From Amaranthus tricolor (Eukaryota; Streptophyta; Magnoliopsida; Caryophyllales; Amaranthaceae): a stretch of 64,000 bases of DNA. This document shows, piece after piece, positions 1 through 11,310 of this stretch. Both the position numbers and the translations under genes were made by a program. Position 1 is the first letter of the stretch. Every line of letters begins with the position of its first letter. The notes under the pieces were generated by a model. It did not search any database. It worked only from the letters and a program-made list of their open reading frames with translations, and was not told the origin of the DNA. The DNA lies in contig NC_080057.1 of the NCBI RefSeq assembly GCF_026212465.1, positions 24,268,647 to 24,332,646 of the forward strand. The letters run 5' to 3'.

Positions 1-411
1 CATCGGCATCCAGGTTGAAGCATATCAGTAAAGTTAAAATAGACATCTACACAAGATATCGAAAAGCGATACAGAGAGATTAGAGGAGTATTTCCAGGTG
101 ATCAAAGAGAATTTAGGATGGATATGACTCATATGAGGAAAACTGGACATTCAAAAAAGTTAACCACATCAGAACAACGAGGTATTAAGGCTGTTACGCA
201 CAACACCAAGTTATGATTCAAAGGATACCATCATCCATTTCTAGAAAGGCGAGTTGGTGATGAGAAAATATTTTATGGCGGAAGAAGTTCCCAGATGGAT
301 ACCTATGGTAGGAGGTTGGTTTGGACATTAAACAAGGCAACTGAGTGAGAAAAAATTAGCCTTGATGCCTTGAATTTTCTACAAGAAACGCAAACTTCAA
401 TGAGGAAAAAA

Positions 412-560
412 CTACTCTTGTGAGAGACCGTCACTTAAAGAGACGACCTCAAAACAAGAAGCCCACATTCTTATTTTCTCTATAATTTGTATTAACTAGG
501 CCATTTAGTCCATATATCTCATGCGTCTCTCGGAGAGACCGTCTCTCACAACAATTTGTG
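412..560. repeat. MITE-like element, GAGACGGTCTCTC family
   Basis: The left end reads CTTGTGAGAGACCGTC and the reverse complement of the right end reads GTTGTGAGAGACGGTC, so the ends form an imperfect terminal inverted repeat. The interior contains AACAAGAAGCCCACATTCTT and AGGCCATTTAGTCC. Related sequence recurs at about 5319-5460 (opposite orientation), 14308-14425, 18490-18690, 30488-30645 and 42310-42435. Confidence 0.6.
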
Positions 561-2577
561 ATGAGGAAATGGATAAAGTACACTTGTATTCATAATTCCA
601 CTACATGCATGCAAAATGAACGAGATAAAAAGGTTATTCTTGAGAATCAAAATTACAACGGGTAGCTGAAAGTTTCCATGATTTGATAGTAGAAGAATTT
701 CCATGTCTTAATAATCTTTTACTTCAATTCAATTTCCTATAACCATACTCAATAATTAAACAAAGCTATATAACAATTATGAATTAGATTTTCGACACAA
801 AATGATCTGCTAAATTTTCTAGATATGGCCTATTTTCCTGCTAGAGAAAGCCACAAATCTAGGGAAGACACGCATAACCATAAGTTGAGCAGAAACATAG
901 GTTTCTTGGTAAATCGTGGGATTGAGCCAAATCAAAGTTTCAAATTACACATGTCAGTTTGATCTTGGCTTGAATGTAAGATTCTTTGAGCTCAAAATCA
1001 ACTACACAAACTACGTTTTCATCGTGGTAGAGCTCAACTTCCTTTGCCCTCCTTTTAATACAAATTGTTTTGGGTTCTCTCATCACTCGTGTTTACAAAC
1101 TTCTATTTTGTACATGGGACCAAAATCTCAAATCACATCTGCCTTTATATAGTTTCCTATTATCTTATAACACAACTACTTCTCTTGTTTTTTTGTTCAA
1201 CAAAAAACTGTAGGAGCCTTGGAGGAATGGCTAAAGGACTGTGCTGTGATAAAGCTGTTTATATTTCCAGCATCTGGAACAAATGGAATTCTATGATATT
1301 TTCACATGACAGCCTCACGACTACACAAGACACAAGTTCTCAATTATCCAAGGCAAGAATGTTAGGTGCTATGAGTGTGATCTATAAGCATCTGAAGTAA
1401 TAACTATTTCGTGTAACTCTTGTAAAGTAGTTTTTTTTATAAAGATCTAGTAGAGTTGTAGTTTAAATGAAAAATTTGCATATGAAGATTCCTTTACTAC
1501 CCTTTTTCAAGGGTGAACTAACTGTTTTGTGCTTCACGTAATTGTGTGGCTATTATAGTTTACATCAAAAGAATTGCATATGAAGCTGATGCAGCTTATA
1601 TTCCTCAAGTATTTCAGTGTAACATCGCATCCCAAACTGAGTAAACAAATTCTGAAAGTATGTATTTACTTCTCAATACTCACTAATTAGGTGCGGAAAG
1701 GTAACATCTAGTGCTTTGAAATGGCCAAAGGATTAAGGTAGAGGAGTCTAGGATAGTAGCACATACACTTCCACACCTCCTGCTTCACAACGAGGTGCCT
1801 AAGCTGCTAAGCACTATACATGTTCTTCAAGGCTTAATTGAATTCTTACAGTGTAATCGCTTTATAAAGCAATTGGCATGCAGAAAAATCAATTTAGTCT
1901 TTCTTCTAAAGCAATGACCATAATAGCATGAATAGAATCAATTATCTACTTCATTCAAAGAGCTATGTCCCTTGCTTGACATAAAAAGAATCATTCTACT
2001 AACTCCAACTTTTCTTTGAGAGAAAAGAAATGACAATCAGTATTTCCCATTAGAACCTAACTTTCTCTTCAGTTCAATTTCCTCCACGTAGCGCCTCTTC
2101 AATTCCCAACGCATACTATTACTCAGTTCGGCAATGTTGTGCATGAATATACACTCTTGAAATACTTTCCCGAACTATAAATGTAATATTTGTTTTATGT
2201 CTTTTATTGAGTTTTCACATATTTCGGTCTACCACATAAGTGCACAATGAAACATGGCATTGCCTAATAAGCACCTTCCCACTGTTCACCTAACAAAACT
2301 GATACCGATGGGGCTCCACTAGAAAGTTTAAAAACTTAAAGAATCTTAAGAAAACTATAAGCATTTTAAGACCAATTATGCTTAGAAGCACACGTGAAAT
2401 TATAAATTATGGCCTTTTAGATAAAACAAAGAACCAACTCGTTCTCTTCATTTCCATTGCTGTCTACAATAAAGTCCCAAACTATAAGCCAAGCTCTCAG
2501 GCAAAACAACAGTTCAATCATTTCAAGAGGGGTTCTTTGCTGTGTTCAAGACACACACAAAACCATAGTGCATAAAT

Positions 2578-2800
2578 GCGGTGACGAACACAGTTGCGGT
2601 AACGGACACGGTGATGCGTTAACAAGGATGATGCGAGTTGCCTTACCGCTAAATATCAACCTAAACTATGAAATATCGCTTGGAACATCCTAAAATGCGG
2701 TTTTTTAACACTTTTACGATGCGAGTAATACCGGTTTGGTAAATTTGAAAAACAATACGACCAGTATTACTGCACTGACTTGTTTTGCACTATGCACGGA
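2578..2800. repeat. Dispersed repeat, copy 1 (relative at 57620-57835)
   Basis: The copy shares a GCGGTAAC-type block, a block close to TTTACGATGCG and a TGCACTATGCAC-like block with a sequence inside an intron of the importin gene, in the same order and similar spacing. No open frame or clear termini are visible. It is probably an old non-autonomous transposon; its class is not determined. Confidence 0.45.
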
Positions 2801-3432
2801 GCACAAAATGTAGGAACTTAAAGTGAAGTCATTAAAACAGTTCAGTTATGGAGAAATACAAGTAATTATTTTGCTTATTTCTCTTTATCAGCACACCATT
2901 GTTCAATTTGTGACATTCACATCCATTTAATCATTGTCAAAGTTAAATCATCAATAAACATTGAGAATAGCTTCACCTGGTATTGTGTTTATCCCACCTC
3001 GCAAATTACTCAACAGTTATTCTCATTAATCTCCACAGGGTACCAGTCTTTCTCCCCCAAAGACATGGATAAGATAGAAAAATTAACAATTATAACCACT
3101 GTTTTCCCCGGCCAGTTAAGACAAAAGCTAGTTTAATTAGCAAATTGTATTGTGTTGTGCATAATGTTTGGTAGCTGCTAACATTAACACATAGACTTGA
3201 CAATTTTGTCAATTATATATTAAATCAAGTAAACTTTACACATTACAAGCAATTGAAATACTGGCACCCAAGGAAAGGAAAACCCAATGGTTTACTCATG
3301 CAACATGAATTCGTAATATAAAATCAAAAATCACCACTAATGATTCTCTGCTTTATGCCCAACAATAAATGCAACTGATAAAGTTTAAATTAAAACCCAA
3401 AGAAACTTAGGTAACAAGAGAAAAGAAAGGTC

Positions 3433-5087
3433 TTACTTGTACAAATATGCAGCAATACCAAGAATTATACATAAAAGAATGATATCAATGCAGAAGTTTC
3501 GACTAGATCTCAGCTGGAAAATTTACAAACATATGCTTGTCAGTTTTGAATTCACGAAAAGACTAAAGAACATTATATTGTAATCCAAATACCTGTGTCA
3601 CAGTGTCCTTGAGTCTGACATTGGTATTCTTGAGATCAGAAGTTGCCTTGTCTACCTTGGTGTCAATCTCATCCATCAGAGGAACTTGCCTGTCCAACTC
3701 CTGCATTTATATCAGCACACAATAGCCTAGAGTTATCAGCAAATGGACAGCATATCTAAGATCTAAAAAAGAGAGGAGGTGGTAAAAATTGGAAAACCTC
3801 ATTCATATCATGTGCCATATTTTTCAATGTGTCCAAACCTTCTGCTATCATATCCAGACCTTGATTCTGCAAACATAAGAACATCACCATTGAGCCATGG
3901 AAAATCCACTACAAACATGCAAGATGAAACACAAATTTCAAGGACTCTGCATGAGTTTACCTGTTTAATTTTTCTCATTTCATATTCTTGCCTAAATTGG
4001 CTTGACTGTTCAGTCTCTTGCAAATATTCACTATCAAATCTTCCATCTACCATTAACAAGAAACAGAATATATAAGAATTAAAGAATCCAATATTAACAA
4101 AAGCAGATTTATACTCCAAAAGGTGTGCAAATAGAATAGAATAGTCACCAGAATCAAATATTATTTCTTGGCGAGTAGCTGAAGAAGTCCACCCGGATGT
4201 CCAACCCCCATTCTTTTTAGGTCCAGGAGTTCCATCAGGTATCGATTGAATTCTCTCAGGCAAAGCAAGGACAAGGTCATTACGAGCCCCAAGTTCCTCA
4301 ATGGAAAGTCCTTTCACCTATGTTTGATTTAAACAAATAATCCAAAAGAATTCAAAACAAACTCCCAAAAATAAAATACCTTTCAACTAGCAGTCATACT
4401 TAGAAAATTTATAAAACATCATCACAGAACAAAACCAGAACGTCGTCCTTCTCTAACAGTTTTTTTCATGATCATCAATACTCCGTACATTCTTGATCGG
4501 ATCAAAATTACGTAGTTTTTTGGTTTTCATTATAATGGACTATATTGAAACATACAGATTTTGATGCGAAATAACCACTAAGTTAACATTGCGTACATCC
4601 AACCTCCCAAACCTAGCTTAGATGTAACATCGGGAAAATGAAATGTCATTGTTGCATGATCATCGACACTAATTAACCAGCTACAACAATAAAGAAAAAG
4701 AACAAACCCTTTTCTGAGCCAATCGCTGCAATTTAGGAACCTCTTCAAGTAATCTCGCTTTTATACGACGAATCTCAGCATTCAACGCGACAACAGAAGC
4801 CCTATTCGACTCATTTGCTGCTAATTCAGCTTTCTGCAAAGATTTAATTTTTACAATTCAACAACAATAATGATACAATTCCACTCTACCTAAACACTAA
4901 ATCAAAATCTTAAAAAGTGAGTATTTAAAACCTGATAAGCGGTTTCAATGTCGGATTCAACCGAAGAGTAAAGACGAGCGAAAGCATCGTCACCGGCGAT
5001 ATTGGAATCTCTTTGCTTTTCTACATCGTACTTGTCGTATTTATTGCAGATCGCATCAACTCTGGTGAGAATATCGATCACACTCAT
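3433..5087 (-). CDS. SYP71: Qc-SNARE, syntaxin of plants SYP71 type
   Basis: This is a tail-anchored SNARE of the plant-specific SYP7 group, known from the ER, plasma membrane and cell plate. It should supply the Qc helix in fusion complexes. Seven exons join in frame: 5087-4932, 4833-4708, 4317-4149, 4046-3961, 3866-3798, 3700-3593 and 3513-3433, giving 264 residues (Arabidopsis SYP71 is about 266). The N-terminus MSVIDILTRVDAICNKYDKY is nearly diagnostic. The SNARE motif covers about residues 175-240, with the probable zero-layer Gln at 207 in ELDRQVPLMDE. A C-terminal hydrophobic anchor (about 246-264) ends in AAYLYK. The start was chosen at the ATG of the conserved N-terminus; the open frame extends four codons upstream without another ATG. 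No defects were seen. SYP72/73 are close paralogues, but the sequence best fits SYP71. Confidence 0.95.
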
Positions 5088-5318
5088 CTTTTTTAGCAAA
5101 ACAATGGAAGATTATGGATTTCGTAAGCAAAGGGGAGAGAAATTAGGGTTGATGTATATCAGAGATCTTGTTTGAGCACCGTCAGGTTCCAGTGCGGGCG
5201 GCTGATCTCAGTTGAGAGTTTAAACTTTCACCGATATGTTGCCGTTTGACGGTTTCACATGAGTTTTTTTTTTTTTTTTTTTTTCTCCGACGAAAATGCA
5301 AAATAAAAATACCCAAAT

Positions 5319-5460
5319 TATTTTGAGAGATGGTTTTCTTGAGAGACACATTAGATATATGGGCTAAATAACTTAATTAATACAAATTAAACAGTAAATA
5401 AGAATGTAGACTTTTTATTTTTAGGTTATCTTTTTGAGAGACGGTCTCTCATAAGAATAG
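5319..5460. repeat. MITE-like element, GAGACGGTCTCTC family (reverse copy)
   Basis: The right end reads GAGAGACGGTCTCTCATAAG. The interior (GGGCTAAATAACTTAATTAA, then AATAAGAATGTAGACTTTTT) is the reverse complement, with changes, of the interior of the copy at 412-560. Confidence 0.55.
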
Positions 5461-5639
5461 CCAATAAAAGTATTTTGAGATAATAAAAATTATTATTACT
5501 TCTGTTCTAAAATACTTGCAACTGTCAACTGCTACTAACATGTTCAATAGAAAATATCAGTATTAATGGGAAGTATAATGAGATGGTGGATATTTTTGTC
5601 CAAGGACTAAATTCGAGATAACACTTATATCTGAATTAG

Positions 5640-5885
5640 ACCTTATTTAATTCATCTTTAAAAATAAATTTTAATTGGTAAATATCAGTTATAATCAGAA
5701 AAATTCAGTTATAATAAGTTAAAATAAATTATAATTAGTAAACATTAGTTTAAATCAGTAAAATTTAGTTACAATTTATAACTAAATATCTGTTAGAATA
5801 TGTAAAAATTAGTTTTAATTAGTAAGAATCGATTATAATTACTAAAAGTCGGTTTCAACTTACAATTAGTAAAAATTTGTTATAT
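5640..5885. repeat. Degenerate tandem array, TATAATTAGTAAAAATCAG-like unit
   Basis: About ten imperfect, roughly 20-bp units of the form 'TTATAATTAGTAAAAATTAG' follow one another. The same unit type forms the array at 37145-37390. Confidence 0.6.
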
Positions 5886-6653
5886 ATGGGCGATAATCCC
5901 TTAAATTACGCTTATACACGGGCTGATGGCCAAGGGATCGTGTTATCTCGTTGCGGGTAATTGGGCCAAAATAGTCTTGTCAAAGCCACTGGTTGTGTTA
6001 TGCTCATGTTGGGTTGCAAACCATGACGCATGACAAAAGCATGAACGTGCAGGGGTTAGCGACTTGTACATGCAACGAGCCATGTATATACAATATCAAG
6101 CAGTGTTGTGTCATGTGGTTAATCTTCAAAACAAAGGGCAATGATAGGGCAAGAGCACGTAGGGTGTGTAAGGTCGTGTTGGGGCTACGTCAAAAGATTA
6201 TTTACTTTTTTCAAAACTGGTAATAGAATAGCGGCTTGACTGGCCGTGACTTGTGGGTCACACGTTGTGTTGTGCCAATATAAAATGATAATTTTGGCAC
6301 ACACATGGCCTACTATACCAGGCTTGACCTTATTTTTATTGCACACATGTAATTCGACTTGTGTCATCCATAATATGTCCATATTTAATAATATATATTC
6401 AAATATTTATTTTCTTATCCCTCCGATACAAACCACATGTTATCATTACTTAATCACCTTATTGTTTACTAAATATTTCTAACAAAATCCTTTAGACGAA
6501 GCTTTTAAAATATGTTCAAGACAAATTTTTAACATCAAGGATAACAACAAAAGCAATAGGTTACAATTATAGATTCTTTAGATATAAAATACAAAAGTTG
6601 GCTCTAATTTCACACAATGTCAACAATACATATAATATTCTAAACCAATATTC

Positions 6654-6654
<1 letters not shown>

Positions 6655-6692
<38 letters not shown>
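6655..6692. repeat. (TAA)n microsatellite
   Basis: About twelve uninterrupted trinucleotide units. A short inverted ATTATTATCATTATTAT tract follows. Confidence 0.95.
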
Positions 6693-6693
<1 letters not shown>

Positions 6694-7348
6694 CAAGAAT
6701 ATTATTATCATTATTATACCCTTTGGAGCACTATCTTTATGCTAGGGAATCACAACAAAGATCAATTAATAAAAGAAAATTAGAATTAGGCAAAAAAAAC
6801 TCAATCTTTGTAACTTTACATGAAGAAAATCAATATTTATTTAATAGTTGAAGATTTATTTTTACTATTATAATAAATTTTTAAATTTCACCTCCTACAA
6901 ATATAAACAATTATCTCCTTCTCTTATCTATATATTCTCGCTTTCTTATCTATATATTCTCTAACCAAATTCGAAAAAAAAAATTGGAAGATAAAAATTG
7001 GAATTCTACAAGACAAATGAAACAAGTTGTGTTGAATCTTGATAGCTTTCTTGAGTATTAGATGAATCAACCAACCAAAGAAACCCCACACCATTTCCCT
7101 TCCTTTATTCTTTTGACAACTCTTTATTTTCCATCTTCTCATTCTTGCAACCTTAGCTTTCCCTTTGTCTTTGTTTACTTGACAAAACTGACAAAAACCA
7201 ACCTCTTCTCTTCTACCCTCTTTCTCTTTCTTCTTTTCAACCGCATAGTAACCGTCCGATTCATCCATCATCATAACCCCAATCCAAGGTTTGATTTTTG
7301 TGTTCTATCTTGATCATCTTTTTTTGATCATCCTTCAATTTGTTTGAT

Positions 7349-7350
<2 letters not shown>

Positions 7351-7380
<30 letters not shown>
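7351..7380. repeat. Poly-T tract
   Basis: Thirty consecutive T residues just downstream of the CT-rich candidate leader. It is either a homopolymer microsatellite or the tail of a reverse-oriented retroposon. Confidence 0.95.
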
Positions 7381-7381
<1 letters not shown>

Positions 7382-10300
7382 TTTATGGTGCTGAATTTCT
7401 GTTAGTTCTTGTGGGTTTTTGTTTGTTTGTTTGATCATCAATTTTTAGGTGCTGTTTAATCTTAATTTGTGTTTACTGCTGTGATTGTCTACCTGATTGT
7501 TTGTTGGAAGTTTTTTTAATGTAATTATGCTTTGATTTTTAGTGGTCTTTAGGTTTCTTGCAGCTTTCTGATTTTTTCATTATTTTTATAGATACTTATG
7601 TTAAATTCTTTGAGCTTTAGACTAATTTTCCTTTGCTGAAACACCCAAACTTGCAATGGTCTTTTTAAGATTAAAGATCAGTTGTAACATGTATAACATT
7701 GATCTTCATCAGTTTGATGAAGTAAATTTGTGATTTGATAGTAATTAGTTCGTGGGTTATGATTGGTACATGGAGTTTAAACCTTGCTTAGCTTATTGCT
7801 GCCAGTAGTATTATTAATGGACGGATGTTGATTTGTGGGTTTTGGATGGGGTATGTTGCGGATTGTGATTGTTGTTGTAGATATTGGTGGTTCTGGATGA
7901 TTCAAGGATCTTCTAGGAATTGAGTTCTAAAGCGCGGATCCGTTTTCGGGAGATAGGCAGGGGAGGGTGTTAAAGTGTTACTATGGGCGAAATAGCCGAA
8001 TTGGGACTCGAAAAAGTTAGTACTTCTTGATACATTGGTATAGAATTTGCCAACTAAGACATAATGGTATGTATGATCGATAGTATCAGTGACATCTACT
8101 TTAAGATATCTACATCATGTAAAGTCAAACAGTGTAGTGGTTTCTTCCAAAGATGAGCATGATGAGCATAATGATAGATCCAATACATTTAATGTGATAC
8201 CTATGAGCATCAAGTAGCCTCTATCATCATCAGCTTCTTCAAGTGCCAATGAAAATAATGTAGTTTCTTTAATCTTTATGAAAATTAACATTTCTTCTTA
8301 TAAACACCACTCACAAAACACAATGCTTCTGAAAAACTCTAAAATAGATAGATGCACTTGAGGAGGAATATAGTTCCGGTTAATGTCAAAGCTGTGGGAG
8401 GCCATATTTTGGAATAAAGAGACGCCCATATTTAAAAAACTCTATGTACCTCCTAAAAGATAAAGACAATATATATACCCAAACAAGCGATGGGCATTGT
8501 AAATTGAGTAGTGGAACAAAATCCTTTGGTAGCCCGTACCAAGAGCTCTTACATGTATCATTGACATCCCTCTACCAACACGGTGTTTGATTACATGTGG
8601 TGGTAGGCTCATTTCCTATGAAGAGTTACAAAAAAGTAGCCTTTTCTTACATGTGATCCCTCTACCAACTCAAGGTGGGAGCCATTGCAGATGTAGGGTG
8701 TCGTAATGAGATGCTTGAAAATTTTTTAGTTAGCTATAAGGTTGATCTATTAGGTGGATGGTGTATCTCAAATGACTATATTTTACTATAAGAAAATTAC
8801 TTCGAAGATTAAAGTTATTTTCATACCATGTATTACTGTTATCATTGGTTTCTCTTTCTTTTATAATCATATAAACCAAGTTGTTTTGATGATTTGAAAG
8901 TAATGTTTTAGTTTTTTTATATTTTAAATTTAAATTTTCTATTTCTTACCAACACAAGAAATCTAGTATATGCAGTTGGTTTCTATATACTAGTAAAAAT
9001 GAGTTTGAAGATTTTCATAACTAGTCTTAGCTTGATAGGATGAACCCTTATAAGTTTTTTTGGGAGAAGTAGAAGTATGAAACTTTCTACGATAAATTTG
9101 GATCGAAAAATGGTAAGTCTGACTATTATGTGCTAATTATCTATTATCTTGTTGCAGAGAAGCTATTCCAAATGGACCCTTTACCAATGTCCTAAACATT
9201 GGGCATTTACCCCCAATTCTCATATGATACTTTGAACTCCTCTCATTTCACTTGAGAGGGGAGTTTGTTCAAATTGAAGTGCATATTCTTAATGTTGGGG
9301 AAAGAGAGGGACTTTCCAAATAATTGCCTCGGGTACTAGCGGATTTCTGTATTAGGTTTGTGGAGTTAAGTCCGTCCATGGTTTGAATCCGAGAGACTTC
9401 ATTAGTTTGCTTTGGGAGATATTTTTCTGACTGTAGCAATTTCGTTACTGCAAGGGATATATGTGCATCATGCAGATCCTATAGCAAACTTATTTCCAGT
9501 TGTCCTTAGGTTATGCTGGCCTCTGACTCAGAAGAACCTACACTTGAGCCTTGGGTTGGTGCGATTCCCAATGCAAAGGCCTGTCCACTTAGCATTTAAG
9601 ATGAGCAATGCTTCATTGTCCCGAGAGAATGTGAAAGCCGACAACCAATGTGGAATAAGCAGGAAACTGACGTAGTTACCAAAATTGTGGCGCCTTTTTG
9701 AAGATATTCTATTGTTTTGTAGTTGATAGTGTTGCTCTTGTAGAATTTTCCGTCTCGTCTTTATGCTATAAGACGTAGATCCTTGTTTAAATGTTCCATT
9801 GTTGATAAAAGAATAAGTTGAAGTATATTTATGCTATTGGAGATCTATATACTTCGTTTTCGTGTAATTTTCTTTGGCATTTTCTCCTTACTATTTCCTT
9901 ATATCTTCTATTGATAGTGATGTAAGTAGATTCCTTTTAGACTTATGTGCTGTTTATAATCTAAAAGTATAATAATACTATAGATTAGTTGTCGTTTTAT
10001 ATTTGATGCTTACTCTTTTCTGGAAAGGAAATGAAAAAAAGGTTGAACTTTTGTAATGATTGGTTTAATATTTTTGATTATGTATTGATGTATCATGACC
10101 TCTTTTTAGGACCAAGAATTGATGAGATTTTCCTTACATTTTTTTGTGCATTTAAATGATGCTAGTAATAGTAAGATTGTGCATCCTTAGTACGCTTTTC
10201 TTTATTTTATGTTTTAGGTCTTGTTTGAGTGATTATGCAAAGAAAGAAGTGTATATCATGGACGTTTGTGTTAATGTTAGGAAGACATGAGAGAGGACAT

Positions 10301-11302
10301 GTATTTTTAGGACATGTTATTTTGGCTACCTTATCGGTGTTGATAATGTCTCTATTGACATGGATCTCGATATGGAATATGGTTTATAGGCTTCCTTGTG
10401 CACTGGATGTGGTCACATCTTGGATGAAAGAGCAATTAATAGAGGGGGGATTGATTTCTTCACTCGATCCACTTACAATTGCTTTATCGATGTAGAAGAT
10501 CATCTGCTCCAAGTGAACAGGCGTTGAACATTTTTAAAATCTAGTCTTAAGGTGATGTGCAACAAAATTTATATTCGGGTGGAATCAAGTGAGATAATGT
10601 TTCTTTAGTCGTTATAATCGAGTAGGGTTTGATAAAATACGTAATTGCTTATACAAAAGTTCAATTCAACTCGAACACTGTAAATATTGATAACATTTGA
10701 GTGTCATAGATTTGTTTCTTGCAGCTAGTTTGAATGTGCAGGAGCCTGAGCATTGCTTCAGAGTCGGTGAGTATTTCTCTTTTTGTTGTGCACAACAATT
10801 TGGTAATGAGCCATAAGAAACTTTCGCTTCTTGGCTTGTGTATGGGGCATGAAATTACTGCTAATGATAAATGGCCATCGGTTCTATTTTTTTGTCTGAA
10901 ATGTAACCGCATATGAAATGTTCTTAGAGAGGATCATATACGGCTATCTGATGTGTTCAAGGAGTGAGAGATCGCCCTCTTTCATGTTCCGCTTTCTGGT
11001 TGTATTTTGTTACATTTGTGGAGAGTTTACATCCAATCGCACGAGCTCGTCGAATGTGTTTTGTCATCCTTTTTGTCTTCAGATTTTCTTATGTGCTAAA
11101 CATCCTCATTTTTTTGTTTGCGGGGGACTATGAACGATGACTAATTAGTTATATGAATTCTAGTACTCTACATTCTTGTTGTTTTTACGGCTGAGTTTAT
11201 TGTAGTCTTTGATCGTTTTATTTTATGGATTGTTGCGCATCTGTTTTGCCTAACCTTTATGATTTTTTTCTCGTGCAGGCTCTAATTTGTTTGCGCATCT
11301 GG

Positions 11303-11308
11303 ATGTGA
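11303..11308 (+). promoter_or_regulatory. Start-stop minimal uORF (ATGTGA) before the RING gene start
   Basis: An ATG followed directly by TGA sits two bases before the main ATG at 11311, in a different frame. It lies downstream of the acceptor at 11278-11279, so it should be in the mature leader if that site is used. Start-stop elements of this kind can hold back or stall ribosomes in plant mRNAs (the AUGUAA of boron-transporter leaders is the known example). Its effect here is inference. Confidence 0.5.
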
Positions 11309-11310
11309 TT

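Larger units (their letters stand above)
1..3432. other. Intergenic region downstream of the SYP71-type gene
   Basis: No convincing gene is visible. The bases just below 3433 must hold the 3' UTR of the minus-strand SNARE gene. Short open frames, such as the one near 1228-1400, lack family resemblance and codon bias. The region holds a MITE-like element at 412-560 and one copy of a dispersed repeat near 2578-2800; the rest is AT-rich and featureless by eye. Confidence 0.6.
5088..7040. other. Divergent intergenic region between the SNARE and RING genes
   Basis: The region serves as upstream sequence for both flanking genes. It contains a T-run near 5264-5284, a MITE-like copy at 5319-5460, a degenerate AT-rich tandem array at 5640-5885 and a TAA microsatellite at 6655-6692. 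A duplicated CTTATCTATATATTCTC lies at about 6920-6961. No protein-coding gene is supported. Confidence 0.6.
7050..11310 (+). other. Probable 5' leader and leader introns of the RING-H2 gene
   Basis: No coding sequence is recognisable. A pyrimidine-rich stretch at 7080-7290 resembles a plant 5' UTR and is followed by a 30-base T-run (7351-7380). A splice acceptor at 11278-11279 ends a long candidate intron just before the start codon at 11311. An AG-flanked segment at about 10741-10768, followed by GTGAGT, could be a small leader exon. The middle (8000-9700) shows no family I can name and may be decayed transposon sequence. The transcription start and leader exons are inferred, not demonstrated. 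Confidence 0.4.

Noticed and set aside
1065..1400. 111-residue open frame near the window start
   Set aside because: No recognisable domain, no convincing splice context and AT-rich codon use. Treated as chance.
5085..5099. Upstream extension of the SNARE start by four codons
   Set aside because: That extension starts at TTG, not ATG. The conserved N-terminus begins at the ATG at 5087. The same reasoning was used for the starts at 36940 and for the frame that opens at 12200.
6598..6783. Asn-rich 61-residue frame
   Set aside because: It is the translation of a TAA microsatellite.
10229..10495. Open frame in the region upstream of the RING gene
   Set aside because: No family resemblance. It begins inside the likely leader intron and is not joined in frame to the RING coding exons.
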